Source: an uncultured Mucilaginibacter sp.
GTDB taxonomy: Bacteria; Bacteroidota; Bacteroidia; Sphingobacteriales; Sphingobacteriaceae
DNA: 64,000 nt
Direction of reading: 5' to 3'
Assembly (NCBI RefSeq): GCF_946479965.1
Contig: NZ_CAMLHX010000012.1
Location: 1-64,000 of the forward strand
A model generated the notes under the pieces. It worked only from the letters and a program-made list of their open reading frames with translations. It made no database searches and was not told the DNA's origin. Positions 34,198 through 43,454 of the stretch are shown piece by piece (position 1 is the first letter of the stretch; each line of letters starts with the position of its first letter). Made by a program: the position numbers and the translations under genes.

Positions 34198-35811
34198 CTA
34201 ATCCGCGTTTTCAAAATGCTGATGCAGTTTCTCTTCCTCAAGGTCGAGGAGGTCAAACTGATGCTTTACCAACGCATCGCTTATCTCTTCTTTTTTATTG
34301 AGCGTGTGCAGCAGCTTACGTTGCTCTTTTAGCAGGTGTGCCATTATCTTCAGGTAGTCGTTATAATAAAATTGTTCCCGGGCGTGGTTATCGCCTTTGT
34401 CCCAATCTTTCAATAATTTCATTTCGGCATTGTAGCGCATCACCAGGCTTTGCACCATGCCATTGTTCTTGCAAACATCATTATAATGCTCATCCAAAAT
34501 ACTTAGCGACAGGTGCGCTAGTTTTTTTCTTACCAGCTGCCGTTGCTGCTCCATGGGCACGGTAAGGTCCGGGTCGGGCATGTTTACCCATTTAACCACC
34601 AGTGGTAATGTTAAGCCCTGCAACACCAGCGTAACCAGTATTACCGTAAAGGTGATGAACAATATCATATCCCTGTTAGGGAACGCAACGCCATTTGTTA
34701 GCGTTAACGGGATACTTAACGCCGCTGCCAGCGACACCACCCCACGCATTCCTGCCCAACCCAGCATGGTTGGACCCCGCCAGCCGGGATTAGGATCGGC
34801 AACGGTAATTATCCTGCTCATCACCACAGTGATAACTACCGCGGCGTAGGTGCAAATAAATCGCCCCACAATTAAAACCGCCGTAATGATGAGACCGTAA
34901 TTTATGGCCGATCTTAACCCCTCGGCTCCAAGGTTTTTTATAATGATTGGAAACTCAAGCCCTATCAGCAAAAACACAATGCCATTAAGTAAAAAGGCAA
35001 CGGCCTGCCACACATTTATTGCCTGTAACCTGCTATGGTATGATAAAAACAGATGTCGCCGGGCCGACAGATACAAGCCCCCGCTCACTACCGCCAATAC
35101 GCCCGAAAAATGGAAACTCTCTGCTGTTATGTACATTACATACGGTGCCATAAAAGTAAGTACCACATCTATATTTGCCGACGTGGGCAGCCAGCGGTGT
35201 ATGGCATAAAATATCAGCGCCACGGCCAGGCCTACGGTAATGCCCATTATTATTACCAATACAAAGCTGGTTGCGGCATCCTTAAAAACAAAAGTACCGG
35301 TTAACACAGCTGCCAAAGCGAACCGAAAAACCACCAAACTGGAAGCATCATTAAGCAAGCTTTCGCCTTCAACTATGGTAACAAAGCGCTTGGGTACCTT
35401 AATGTTCTTTAAAATGGCACTGGCCGAAACCGCATCGGGAGGTGATACTATGCCGCCTAACAAAAAGCCGGTTGCCAAAGTAAAGCCCGGTATAAGAGCA
35501 GCCGACACAAACGCCACCGCGCATGACGTTATGATAACTACGGGAAACGCGAAGCTGGATATTACCCGTCGCCATTTCCAAAAGTCTTTCCATGATGTGT
35601 TCCAGGCAGCTTCGTACAGCAGGGGTGGTAAAAATATCACAAAGATAAGATCAGGCTGAATTTCTATGCCCCGCAAAAAAGGGATAAAGCCCAAGGGCAA
35701 ACCAACCAATACAAGTAAAATGGGATAAGCTATTTTTATTTTCTGCGCCAGCATTACCACAAAAAGGATGATGACCAGCAAACAGGAGTATTGTATTACG
35801 GCATGATGCAT
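34198..35811 (-). CDS. Na+/H+ antiporter (CPA1 / NhaP type)
   Basis: 537 residues with about 12 membrane segments over residues 1-405. Conserved features include PPLLYEAAWNTSWKDF, the ion-site stretch GGIVSPPDAVSASAIL, EGESLLNDASSLVVF, and RGVVSLAAALSIPL. These are standard for CPA1 exchangers that swap cytoplasmic Na+ or K+ for H+ in pH and salt homeostasis. The C-terminal 125 residues are cytoplasmic and helical. Cation specificity cannot be read from sequence alone. Confidence 0.93.
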   Translation of the reverse strand: MHHAVIQYSCLLVIILFVVMLAQKIKIAYPILLVLVGLPLGFIPFLRGIEIQPDLIFVIFLPPLLYEAAWNTSWKDFWKWRRVISSFAFPVVIITSCAVAFVSAALIPGFTLATGFLLGGIVSPPDAVSASAILKNIKVPKRFVTIVEGESLLNDASSLVVFRFALAAVLTGTFVFKDAATSFVLVIIMGITVGLAVALIFYAIHRWLPTSANIDVVLTFMAPYVMYITAESFHFSGVLAVVSGGLYLSARRHLFLSYHSRLQAINVWQAVAFLLNGIVFLLIGLEFPIIIKNLGAEGLRSAINYGLIITAVLIVGRFICTYAAVVITVVMSRIITVADPNPGWRGPTMLGWAGMRGVVSLAAALSIPLTLTNGVAFPNRDMILFITFTVILVTLVLQGLTLPLVVKWVNMPDPDLTVPMEQQRQLVRKKLAHLSLSILDEHYNDVCKNNGMVQSLVMRYNAEMKLLKDWDKGDNHAREQFYYNDYLKIMAHLLKEQRKLLHTLNKKEEISDALVKHQFDLLDLEEEKLHQHFENAD

Positions 35812-35847
35812 GCACTAAAATACGATAAAACAGCCCTTAACACAAAC

Positions 35848-35880
35848 AAAAAGGCCTGATCTAATAGACCAGGCCTTTTG
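35848..35880 (-). terminator. rho-independent terminator after ahcY
   Basis: AAAAGGCCTG-TC / GA-CAGGCCTTTT hairpin around TAATA. Read on the minus strand it ends in a T run, 30 bp after the ahcY stop codon. It is symmetric enough to work both ways. Confidence 0.88.
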
Positions 35881-35910
35881 CTTTATGCTTTTACCTTTCG
35901 GCTCAACAGC

Positions 35911-37227
35911 TTAGTAACGGTAGTACTCCGGTTTAAACGGACCGTCAACTGTTACGCCAATGTATTCAGCCTGGTCTTGGTCTAAAACTTCCAGCTCAAC
36001 ACCAATTTTAGCAAGGTGTAAGCGGGCAACTTTCTCATCAAGATGTTTAGGCAGGGTGTATACTTTGTTTTCGTAAGCACCGGCGTTGGTCCAAAGCTCT
36101 AACTGAGCCAGTGTTTGGTTGGTGAACGAGTTACTCATTACAAAGCTTGGGTGGCCAGTAGCGCAACCTAAGTTTACCAAACGGCCTTCGGCCAAAACAA
36201 TAACATCTTTACCGTCAATGGTATATTTATCAACCTGTGGTTTAATTTCAATTTTGCTGTTGCCATAAGCGCCGTTTAACCAGGCCATGTCAATCTCGTT
36301 ATCAAAGTGACCAATGTTACAAACGATAGCCTTATCCTTCAACGCGCGGAAATGCTGCTCGCGAACGATGTTTTTGTTGCCTGTAGCGGTAACCACAATA
36401 TCAGCCTCGGCAATAGCGGTGCTTAATTTTTTAACCTCGAAACCTTCCATTGCTGCCTGTAAAGCGCAGATAGGGTCAATTTCGGTAACTATAACACGTA
36501 CTCCGGCATTGCGCAATGAGTCGGCAGAACCTTTACCCACATCGCCATAACCACAAACAACACCAACTTTACCGGCCATCATCACATCAGTTGCACGACG
36601 GATAGCGTCAACCAACGATTCGCGGCAACCATATTTGTTATCAAATTTTGATTTGGTAACCGAGTCGTTAATGTTAATAGCAGGCATTGGTAAAGTACCG
36701 GCTTTAACACGCTCATATAAGCGGTGCACACCTGTAGTAGTTTCTTCTGAGATACCTTTAATGCCGGCAACCAATTCAGGATAACGATCTAAAACCATAT
36801 TGGTTAAATCGCCACCATCATCTAAAATCATGTTCAACGGTTTGCGATCCTCGCCGAAAAACAAGGTTTGCTCAATGCACCAGTCAAATTCCTGCTCGTT
36901 TAAACCCTTCCAGGCATAAACAGAAACGCCAGCGGCAGCAATAGCAGCAGCAGCGTGATCCTGGGTTGAAAATATATTACATGATGACCAGGTAACTTCT
37001 GCACCCAGCTCAATAAGTGTTTCAATTAATACAGCGGTTTGTATCGTCATGTGCAGGCAACCTGCAATGCGCGCACCTGCTAATGGTTTTGATGCACCAA
37101 ACTCCTGGCGAAGCGACATTAAGCCCGGCATTTCTGCTTCGGCTAATTCAATCTCTTTACGGCCCCATTCGGCCAGCGAGAAGTCTTTAACTTTGTATTT
37201 GGTGTAAGCGGTCTCTACTGATGACAT
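35911..37227 (-). CDS. ahcY: adenosylhomocysteinase
   Basis: NAD-dependent hydrolysis of S-adenosylhomocysteine to adenosine and homocysteine, which keeps methylation reactions running. The 438 residues are complete. Signatures are [37 protein letters not shown], the NAD-binding [35 protein letters not shown], and a C-terminal end in YRY. It is monocistronic with its own promoter element and terminator. The leader is too short for a SAH riboswitch. Confidence 0.98.
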   Translation of the reverse strand: MSSVETAYTKYKVKDFSLAEWGRKEIELAEAEMPGLMSLRQEFGASKPLAGARIAGCLHMTIQTAVLIETLIELGAEVTWSSCNIFSTQDHAAAAIAAAGVSVYAWKGLNEQEFDWCIEQTLFFGEDRKPLNMILDDGGDLTNMVLDRYPELVAGIKGISEETTTGVHRLYERVKAGTLPMPAININDSVTKSKFDNKYGCRESLVDAIRRATDVMMAGKVGVVCGYGDVGKGSADSLRNAGVRVIVTEIDPICALQAAMEGFEVKKLSTAIAEADIVVTATGNKNIVREQHFRALKDKAIVCNIGHFDNEIDMAWLNGAYGNSKIEIKPQVDKYTIDGKDVIVLAEGRLVNLGCATGHPSFVMSNSFTNQTLAQLELWTNAGAYENKVYTLPKHLDEKVARLHLAKIGVELEVLDQDQAEYIGVTVDGPFKPEYYRY

Positions 37228-37249
37228 AGCGTTTCTTTTTTTTGAAATG

Positions 37250-37257
37250 CAAAAATA
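37250..37257 (-). promoter_or_regulatory. promoter -7 element TATTTTTG before ahcY
   Basis: On the minus strand TATTTTTG matches TAnnTTTG and lies 22 bp before the ahcY ATG, giving a leader of roughly 15 nt. Confidence 0.5.
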
Positions 37258-37316
37258 CAGTATTCCGTTGTGAAAGTAAAATGCTTTAACTCAGCGCCGG
37301 TCAGCGCCTAGCAATA

Positions 37317-37676
37317 TTATCCGGCGTTCATTACTAAACGCCCGTTATATACACCGCCTGTTTCAACAGACAGGGCGCCTGTTATTATATCGCCGGTTAT
37401 TTTTCCGGTAGATGCTATCTCAATAGTGTTTACCGTAATGTTGCCGTTAACTGTTCCGTGTACCACCATTTCTTTGGTGTTTACGTCGCCATCTATAATT
37501 CCATCCTTGCCTAAAATAAGCCCTTCAGAAATATCAACATTGCCTTTAACGTGTCCATCTATGCGGGCGAAGGCTTTGGCTTGCAAGCTACCGTCAACTA
37601 CCGAGCCTTCGCTTATTAATGTGGTGATGGGTTGGCTGTGTATGCCCTGCTTGTTCTTCTTGTCCAAAAAACTCAT
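37317..37676 (-). CDS. bactofilin (polymer-forming cytoskeletal protein)
   Basis: 119 residues, a normal short bactofilin. The beta-helical DUF583 core runs from about residue 18 to 112, with repeated glycine turns (VDGSLQAKAFARIDGHVKGN, GIIDGDVNTKEMVVHGTVNGN). Bactofilins polymerise without nucleotide and organise peptidoglycan enzymes at particular sites. Its start codon overlaps the stop of the upstream M23 peptidase gene (TAATG). That pairing is known from other phyla, where the peptidase acts with the bactofilin in cell shape. Confidence 0.93.
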   Translation of the reverse strand: MSFLDKKNKQGIHSQPITTLISEGSVVDGSLQAKAFARIDGHVKGNVDISEGLILGKDGIIDGDVNTKEMVVHGTVNGNITVNTIEIASTGKITGDIITGALSVETGGVYNGRLVMNAG

Positions 37677-38587
37677 TAGTTATTCAGCGTTAAAAACTTG
37701 GTAGGGTTTACAGGCTTTCCGTTTTGTCTAACCTCGTAATGCAAGTGCGCGCCTGTTGAGCGGCCGGTAGAACCAACTTGTCCAACTTTATCGCCTACAC
37801 TTACCGCCTGCCCCACTTTTACAGTAATGCGCGAAAGGTGACCATAAACGGTCTCGTAACCATTATTATGTTTAACACGAACACAATTGCCGTAACCACC
37901 GGCCCATCCGGCAGAAACAACCCTGCCGTTGGCGGTACATTTTACTGCATCGCCGTAATGGCCTTTAAAATCTATACCGGGATGATACTCGGCCCGTTCG
38001 CCGCTGAATGGATCGCTACGATAGCCGAAGCGGGATGTTAGTGAGCTTATGCGCGGATAACCCATAGGGGTAAAAGCAACAGCGGTAACAACCCTGGTTA
38101 AATAACTATCATAGGCCATATAAACATCTCTATCTGACAGATCCGCGTCGGCATTACCACCCGCACCGCCAACAGAAGCGGTTGAAAACCCTTTAAGGCC
38201 GCGCTTTCTTAAATAATCGTTTATCTTTTTCAGCTTACCTTCAATAGACTGTATATATGTTTGAGCTACGTGGTCCTCTTCTGATTGCTTTAAGCTTTCA
38301 GGTATCTGCCCTTTCAGGTTTTTTATTTGCGATAATAATAATTGCTTTTCCAGCTCGTGGCGGGTATTATTCTGTTGTTGAACAACAATGGTAAGTACAA
38401 GCAATGCTAAAATGCTAAGCATACCTAAGGCATAGTACCTTAACCGGTTTATGTGCTTTGTTTTAATTTGCAGCGTTTTTGTTGCTGCTTCACTTTTGTT
38501 TAAAATGATGACGGTACTAACGTCTTTGGGGTCTAACTTCTTCAAATTTAAATCAATTAGGGTTTGCAAGTTAGAAAAACCCTTCAA
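37676..38587 (-). CDS. M23 family metallopeptidase with transmembrane anchor
   Basis: 303 residues. One membrane segment at about residues 47-67 (YYALGMLSILALLVLTIVV), then a coiled coil (about 70-125). The LytM/M23 zinc domain follows from about 190, with HPGIDFKG (ligands His and Asp) and GAHLHYEVRQNGKPVNP (catalytic His-x-His). It is predicted to cut peptidoglycan cross-links in the periplasm. The short cytoplasmic N-terminus could contact the bactofilin encoded next. Confidence 0.93.
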   Translation of the reverse strand: MKGFSNLQTLIDLNLKKLDPKDVSTVIILNKSEAATKTLQIKTKHINRLRYYALGMLSILALLVLTIVVQQQNNTRHELEKQLLLSQIKNLKGQIPESLKQSEEDHVAQTYIQSIEGKLKKINDYLRKRGLKGFSTASVGGAGGNADADLSDRDVYMAYDSYLTRVVTAVAFTPMGYPRISSLTSRFGYRSDPFSGERAEYHPGIDFKGHYGDAVKCTANGRVVSAGWAGGYGNCVRVKHNNGYETVYGHLSRITVKVGQAVSVGDKVGQVGSTGRSTGAHLHYEVRQNGKPVNPTKFLTLNN

Positions 38588-38683
38588 ATAATCAAGGCAA
38601 AAATTTGTTAAAAAAGTGCGGGATATGTGTCTACGAAAAACGGGCTTCCAAAACGTTTGACCAACATCTTGCCTATAATCTAG

Positions 38684-39139
38684 TTATTTATAAACCATAA
38701 GGCCGCTTACTTCAAAGGCAAGTGCAGCGTCTTTTTTTCGAGGAGTATTATCTTTGCCGCCAGCCATATTGCCGCCGAAGCGCTGGCCATTTGTAGAGTC
38801 GACCTGTTTAACGGCTATGCCTTCAATAATAACCACCCTGCCTTTTAAAGCGGCAGGCAATACAATATCATAGTTTTTAAAATGGGCCGAAATAAGTCTG
38901 CCATGCCCGGCATTCAACGTAAACCATCCGCCTTTTTGTTTGGTGACCTTAACAACCCTGCCCCTGATAGTTGTGTTTACCCGAATCTTTTTGCCGATAA
39001 AAGATTCCGTTTTTGTTGCTTCTACAATTATTGTTGTATCTGGTTTCTGGCCAAACACCATTCCATGCGGCAGCGGGGTTTGTTGCGCGGAAACATTAAG
39101 GGTGAGAGACACAAGGATTAATAAAACAACCTGTTTCAT
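38684..39139 (-). CDS. exported DUF4920 protein
   Basis: 151 residues with a signal peptide (ends near VSAQ). It has the DUF4920 blocks GKKIRVNTTIRGRVVKVTKQ, GGWFTLNAGHGRLISAHFKNY and ALKGRVVIIEGIAVKQ, then an ending AFEVSGLMVY. The domain resembles an OB fold, and its function is unknown. It stands alone, divergent from the DUF4142 gene. Confidence 0.86.
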   Translation of the reverse strand: MKQVVLLILVSLTLNVSAQQTPLPHGMVFGQKPDTTIIVEATKTESFIGKKIRVNTTIRGRVVKVTKQKGGWFTLNAGHGRLISAHFKNYDIVLPAALKGRVVIIEGIAVKQVDSTNGQRFGGNMAGGKDNTPRKKDAALAFEVSGLMVYK

Positions 39140-39270
39140 TAATTTATAACAACAATATATGTGGTAAGGTTCTCCGAATTAATCGGGGAGACAATTCGTC
39201 GTAATTAAAAAAAGTTTCCCTTAAAAACATATTTATTTAAGGGCTGTTTGTTGTAGGAAACATACATCAA

Positions 39271-39849
39271 ATGAAAAAGCTAAAAGTAATTTTAATTATC
39301 GCGTTATCGGCCTTTGCATTGCAGGCCTGTAACAGCACCGAAAAAGACAGTACCGAAACTGCCGACAGCCTGAATATGCAAAAGGATACTTCGGTAGCAG
39401 GCCCGGGTATTGCTGTAGTTGAAGATGATGCCAAATTTGTTGTTGATGCAGCAAATGGGGGAATGTCAGAAGTGGAGCTGGGCAAACTTGCACGTCAAAA
39501 AGCCACCAATGCCAAAGTAAAGGAATTTGCCGAAATGATGGTTATGGACCATACTAAGGCAAATGAAGAATTGAAAGCGCTGGCAAAAGCTAAAAACGTA
39601 ACCCTTCCTGATTCATTAAATGTCGATTCAAAAAAAGGGCTGGATGACCTTTCAAAAAAAGCGGGAGCTGATTTTGATAAAGCTTATGTAAGCATGATGG
39701 TTGATGATCACAAAAAAGACGTTGCCGAGTTTGAAAAAGCCGGTAAAGATTTAAAAGACGCTGACCTGAAGGCTTTTGTTGATAAAACCCTACCCGTGTT
39801 AAAGGGCCATCTTACTAAAATAACCGCAATTAACGATGGTATGAAGTAA
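39271..39849 (+). CDS. DUF4142 lipoprotein (ferritin-like fold)
   Basis: 192 residues with lipobox LQAC (Cys18). A helical DUF4142 domain lies at about residues 50-190. Landmarks are FVVDAANGGMSEVELGKLA, AEMMVMDHTKANEELKAL, and FDKAYVSMMVDDHKKDVAEF. The family is a predicted ferritin-like four-helix bundle, often stress-induced and of unknown activity. It is monocistronic with a terminator 20 bp downstream. Confidence 0.9.
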   Translation: MKKLKVILIIALSAFALQACNSTEKDSTETADSLNMQKDTSVAGPGIAVVEDDAKFVVDAANGGMSEVELGKLARQKATNAKVKEFAEMMVMDHTKANEELKALAKAKNVTLPDSLNVDSKKGLDDLSKKAGADFDKAYVSMMVDDHKKDVAEFEKAGKDLKDADLKAFVDKTLPVLKGHLTKITAINDGMK

Positions 39850-39870
39850 ATAAAAACGGGTAAAAAACTC

Positions 39871-39908
39871 AAAAAAAGGGATGAAAAACCGGTTTTTTAC
39901 CCCTTTTT
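39871..39908 (+). terminator. rho-independent terminator after the DUF4142 gene
   Basis: An A-rich arm AAAAAAAGGG-AAAAACC pairs with GGTTTTT-CCCTTTTT. The stem is mostly A-T with a GGG/CCC block and ends in T. Confidence 0.75.
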
Positions 39909-39974
39909 GCTTGTTTTTTGTATTTTTTTTGAAAAAAAGTGAAAAAATTATCTGTTAAGTGCAATGTTATTTTA

Positions 39975-39982
39975 TACCTTTG
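39975..39982 (+). promoter_or_regulatory. promoter -7 element TACCTTTG of the candidate small RNA
   Basis: Matches TAnnTTTG. The predicted start is near 39989, inside a region without a gene. Confidence 0.45.
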
Positions 39983-39988
39983 TGATAC

Positions 39989-40077
39989 TTATTACGTCGG
40001 ACTAAACCAATTTGTTCTTTATGAGGATAATAAGATCAGTTAATGGAAGGAGAAGGGTAGTAACTTCTCCTTTTTTT
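39989..40077 (+). ncRNA. candidate small RNA of about 90 nt
   Basis: A promoter-like TACCTTTG at 39975 is followed after about 90 nt by a good terminator (GGAGAAG at 40049-40055, CTTCTCC at 40064-40070, seven T). No convincing gene lies between; the only ORF is 23 codons starting at 40021 and would run through the terminator. This layout fits an independent small RNA. A leader of a downstream gene is excluded because the next gene is on the opposite strand and convergent. Identity to a known family is not recognised. Confidence 0.55.
40049..40077 (+). terminator. terminator of the candidate small RNA
   Basis: GGAGAAG / CTTCTCC stem, loop GGTAGTAA, then TTTTTTT. Confidence 0.8.
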
Positions 40078-40169
40078 ATTTCCTTTTTTTAATGGCGGTC
40101 CAAGGCCCAACCAGGCATAACAATTATAAAATTTGTAAAAAAATGCCTTTTTTATCTGTTTTTTTAAAT

Positions 40170-42401
40170 TTATAGTGTTTTTTGCTTGTTTTCAACAAAC
40201 TTTTCCACGGTTGCAAGCGTTTCAAATAATTTCTCGGATTCAATAGGCTTTCTTAGAAAACCTGAAAAATAACTACGATGTTCTTTATGATGCTCAGCGG
40301 TTATATCGGCCGTAAGAGCAAAGATCGGAGTGTCGCTATTTATATTTTTACCGGTTACAATTTCGCGCGCAGCTTCAAAGCCATCCATTTCGGGCATATG
40401 TATGTCCATCAAAATAAAATCAAACTTATTATTCTTTGATTTTGCTAACGCTTCAACTCCGTTTTTTGCATGCTCCGTGCTCATTTTCCAGTTTCCTAGC
40501 AGCTTGGTTATTACCATAGCGTTTATCAAATTATCTTCTGCAAGCAACACTGTTCTTCCGCGCAATGCATCTGAATAAGTTATGCTTTTTTTGCCGGGAA
40601 CTACAGATGGTTTAAGTGTAAGATCAAAATAAAATGTAGAGCCTTTGCCAACAGCACTGTCAACCATAACAGTACTGTCATACAGCGACGTCAGTTTTTT
40701 CACGATGGCCAGGCCAAGGCCCGAGCCACCCTGTTTTTTTTTGGTTATTGAATGTGGTTGGGTAAATGCATCAAAAATACTTTGCTGGTTTTGCGGGCTA
40801 ATGCCAATACCTGTGTCTATAATTTTAAAACGCAATAGATGCCCATCGGTTAAAGCGTCAATTTTTTCCACGCTTATTTGTACGCTGCCTGTGTGTGTAA
40901 ATTTTATAGCGTTGGTAATAAGGTTGCCTAAAATTTGCGAGAGCTTTGTTTCATCAAGCTCATACGCTGTAGATACGCCATCACCAATATTTAATTGGAG
41001 TAACACACCTTTTTCTGAAGCAAGGCTTACATATGTATTTCTGATATTCTCAAGCAGTTGTAAAAAGTTGCATGGAGCAGGCTCAAGGTTGCTTTTCCCG
41101 GCCTCTAGCTTTGTAAAATCCAGGATGTCATTAATCAGCAGCAATAAATTATTAGAAGCAAAGCGCAGAGAGCTAAGCAGCTCTTGTTCCTCTTTATCTA
41201 TCTTGTCAGATAGCAGTGATGCTATCGTTATCACCGCGTTTAATGGCGTTCTTATTTCATGGCTCATAGTTGACAGGAATTCCTGCTTTACCAAAGCCAT
41301 TTGCTCAGCATGGTTCTTTTTCTCAATAATCTCGGCCCTTTCCAACTGCATTTGGGCCTCTTTTTTAAGCCGGTCCATTTGTGCAATCATTTCGTAGTTC
41401 TCTATTAATTTGAGCGTTTGATTGTTGATCACCTTATCTCTCTCCGTAAAATATAGCTCGAGGTGCCGCAAGGCGTTTTCGGTATCGCCTAGCTGTTTAG
41501 ATATCTGGTAATACAAATAATAGCACTTGAACTTTATCATCACCAAATGATATTCAGTACTTAGTTTTAATGCATCGTCCAAAATTTTCTTTGCTTTTTC
41601 AAACTGCTGCATTTTGGAATATAAAATGGCCAGCCTGTGTAGGGCCATACCCAGGCCCAAAACCTCGCGCACGTCCTGATGGATTTTTATAGCCTGCTTA
41701 ATATCGTCTTCAGCATTTTTGTATTTCTTTTTAACGATAGCAATCTTACCCCTTCCGTAAAGCGCAAAAGCCAAGCCCCTTATATCGCCTGTTTTTAGTT
41801 TGATAGCGATAGATTGGTCAATAAGGGCGGTCGCTTTCTGTAGATTTTTTTGCTTAAGATAGATGCTTGCCAGCGGGTTATAAGCATTTGCTTCCTGATT
41901 AAGATCACCCGCCAGCTTTGATTCTGCTATAGCTTCCTCATAGGTTCTTATAGCATTTTTGGGATCGCCAAAATAATCGTAAATGGTGCCTAATGCTTTT
42001 AAGGTGCGGGCCAGGTTTTGGTGATCGTTGTGTTTGCGATAGATATTAACGCAATCGGTAAGGTAGGCCATGCCCAGGTAGTAATTGTCGGTTTTATAAT
42101 ATACCCCTCCCAGGTTATATTTAGCACCGGCAATGCCCAACTCGTCATTTAACTCCTCAAAATAAGCAAGCGCTTCTTTTGACATGCTTATCGCCGAGTC
42201 GTACTCGCCCTGTATCATTAAAAAAAGGGCGTATTGACTAAGGCTTTTCGCTACGAGCGCTTTATCATCCAGCTCGCGGCTTATGGATAACGCCTGTCGG
42301 GCAAGGTCTACACTTCGTGTCAAATTACTTGACCTACAAGCATAGCCTTCATCTAATAAGCTAACCACATGGGCCTGGTTATCCTGCACGGATGGATTCA
42401 T
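40170..42401 (-). CDS. TPR-hybrid histidine kinase with receiver domain
   Basis: 743 residues, no membrane segment or signal peptide. TPR repeats fill about residues 10-330 (for example AYLTDCVNIYRKHNDHQNLA, ALKALGTIYDYFGDPKNAI). A short coiled coil (335-370) leads to HisKA with phospho-acceptor His381 (FLSTMSHEIRTPLNAV). HATPase_c follows with N and G boxes (ILGNLITNAIKF, GSGLGLAIVKKL). A C-terminal receiver domain has phospho-acceptor Asp666 (LMDIHMPEMDG). It is a cytosolic sensor; the TPRs probably receive a protein signal. No output regulator is adjacent. Confidence 0.95.
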   Translation of the reverse strand: MNPSVQDNQAHVVSLLDEGYACRSSNLTRSVDLARQALSISRELDDKALVAKSLSQYALFLMIQGEYDSAISMSKEALAYFEELNDELGIAGAKYNLGGVYYKTDNYYLGMAYLTDCVNIYRKHNDHQNLARTLKALGTIYDYFGDPKNAIRTYEEAIAESKLAGDLNQEANAYNPLASIYLKQKNLQKATALIDQSIAIKLKTGDIRGLAFALYGRGKIAIVKKKYKNAEDDIKQAIKIHQDVREVLGLGMALHRLAILYSKMQQFEKAKKILDDALKLSTEYHLVMIKFKCYYLYYQISKQLGDTENALRHLELYFTERDKVINNQTLKLIENYEMIAQMDRLKKEAQMQLERAEIIEKKNHAEQMALVKQEFLSTMSHEIRTPLNAVITIASLLSDKIDKEEQELLSSLRFASNNLLLLINDILDFTKLEAGKSNLEPAPCNFLQLLENIRNTYVSLASEKGVLLQLNIGDGVSTAYELDETKLSQILGNLITNAIKFTHTGSVQISVEKIDALTDGHLLRFKIIDTGIGISPQNQQSIFDAFTQPHSITKKKQGGSGLGLAIVKKLTSLYDSTVMVDSAVGKGSTFYFDLTLKPSVVPGKKSITYSDALRGRTVLLAEDNLINAMVITKLLGNWKMSTEHAKNGVEALAKSKNNKFDFILMDIHMPEMDGFEAAREIVTGKNINSDTPIFALTADITAEHHKEHRSYFSGFLRKPIESEKLFETLATVEKFVENKQKTL

Positions 42402-42534
42402 AGCTATTATACGGTTAGGTATGTAAACAGTTTGCCTTTTTTTAAAGTTAGTACTAAAAAAGCAATATTACATTATTAAAGCTTTATGGAACTTTTAACA
42501 GCCAATTAAACCCCTAAAGAGGCGATATCGAACG

Positions 42535-43350
42535 CTAAAACAAACTGAACTGAAGGTTTGATGTAAGGCTGTTGGTTTCGCGGCATCCCGTTATTTGATA
42601 CAGGGCTGTTTCTGTATATCGCGAGGCGACAATTACTTCAGTTTCGCCGGCGCGGCTTTTAAAAAGGTTAAGCGCCAGGTCAGGGCAATTATTATCTTTT
42701 GACAGATGCGATAGAAAAAGATGACTCATAAAATCCGGGCGGTATCCTTCAAAAAGGGCAAGGGCCTGGGCGTTGGACAAGTGGCCTTTCCCGCCACGTA
42801 TGCGCCTTTTTAAATGATAAGGATATCTGCCACGCTCCAGCATGTCTTCATCATAATTAGCTTCCAGAAATGCAGCATGGCATTGCTGAAAATGCGATAT
42901 GAGATTCTCGCATACTACGCCAAGGTCGGTAAATACGCCTATTTTTAAATCCCCGCACGCTACTGTAAAACTATGGGGCTCGGCCGCATCATGCATTTTA
43001 GCGAATGGCGTAATAGAAAGCGTGCCAATATGCACCGGGGCATCTGCAAAAAATGGATATAACAAACCGTCAGCAATTGCCAGCCCTGAATATTGAAGAG
43101 TAAGTGGCGTTATATACACCGGTAAACTGTATTTTTTGGACAAAACCGCTAAACCGCGTATATGGTCGCTGTGTTCATGCGAAACGAAGATAGCCCGCAC
43201 TTTATGCATTGATAAACCCAGGCGGGCCATGCGTGTTTCTGTTTCGCGACATGAAATGCCGGCATCTATCAGCACAGCATCATTCTCATTACCAATGTAA
43301 TAACAATTGCCGTTACTGCCGGAATTTAATGAGGCTACCAATAGAGACAT
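42535..43350 (-). CDS. MBL-fold metal-dependent hydrolase (YycJ-like)
   Basis: 271 residues. The metallo-beta-lactamase signature His58-Glu-His60-Ser-Asp62-His63 (SHEHSDH) is preceded by VLIDAGISC. Further metal ligands are expected around FTDLGV, LEANYDEDML and HLFLSHLSKDNN. This matches the YycJ/WalJ group of putative 5' exonucleases or phosphodiesterases. Substrate is unknown. It is a single gene between the kinase and the barrel terminator. Confidence 0.9.
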   Translation of the reverse strand: MSLLVASLNSGSNGNCYYIGNENDAVLIDAGISCRETETRMARLGLSMHKVRAIFVSHEHSDHIRGLAVLSKKYSLPVYITPLTLQYSGLAIADGLLYPFFADAPVHIGTLSITPFAKMHDAAEPHSFTVACGDLKIGVFTDLGVVCENLISHFQQCHAAFLEANYDEDMLERGRYPYHLKRRIRGGKGHLSNAQALALFEGYRPDFMSHLFLSHLSKDNNCPDLALNLFKSRAGETEVIVASRYTETALYQITGCRETNSLTSNLQFSLF

Positions 43351-43393
43351 ATTTACAAATAAACCCGTTTTTTATCGGTTAAGCAATAGGCAT

Positions 43394-43429
43394 AAAAAAA
43401 CCGGGCATTGTATTGCTACAGCTGCCCGG
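43394..43429 (-). terminator. rho-independent terminator after the large barrel gene
   Basis: On the minus strand CCGGGCA pairs with TGCCCGG and is followed by seven T. It lies 26 bp beyond the stop codon. Confidence 0.85.
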
Positions 43430-43454
43430 CATATTGTTTAATCAATTGTTTTCT

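Noticed and set aside
37228..37316. SAH riboswitch before ahcY
   Set aside because: The promoter element at 37250-37257 leaves only about 15 nt of leader, and no conserved fold is seen.
40021..40092. 23-codon ORF as a leader peptide
   Set aside because: It runs through the terminator stem and T tract, and no gene lies downstream on that strand.
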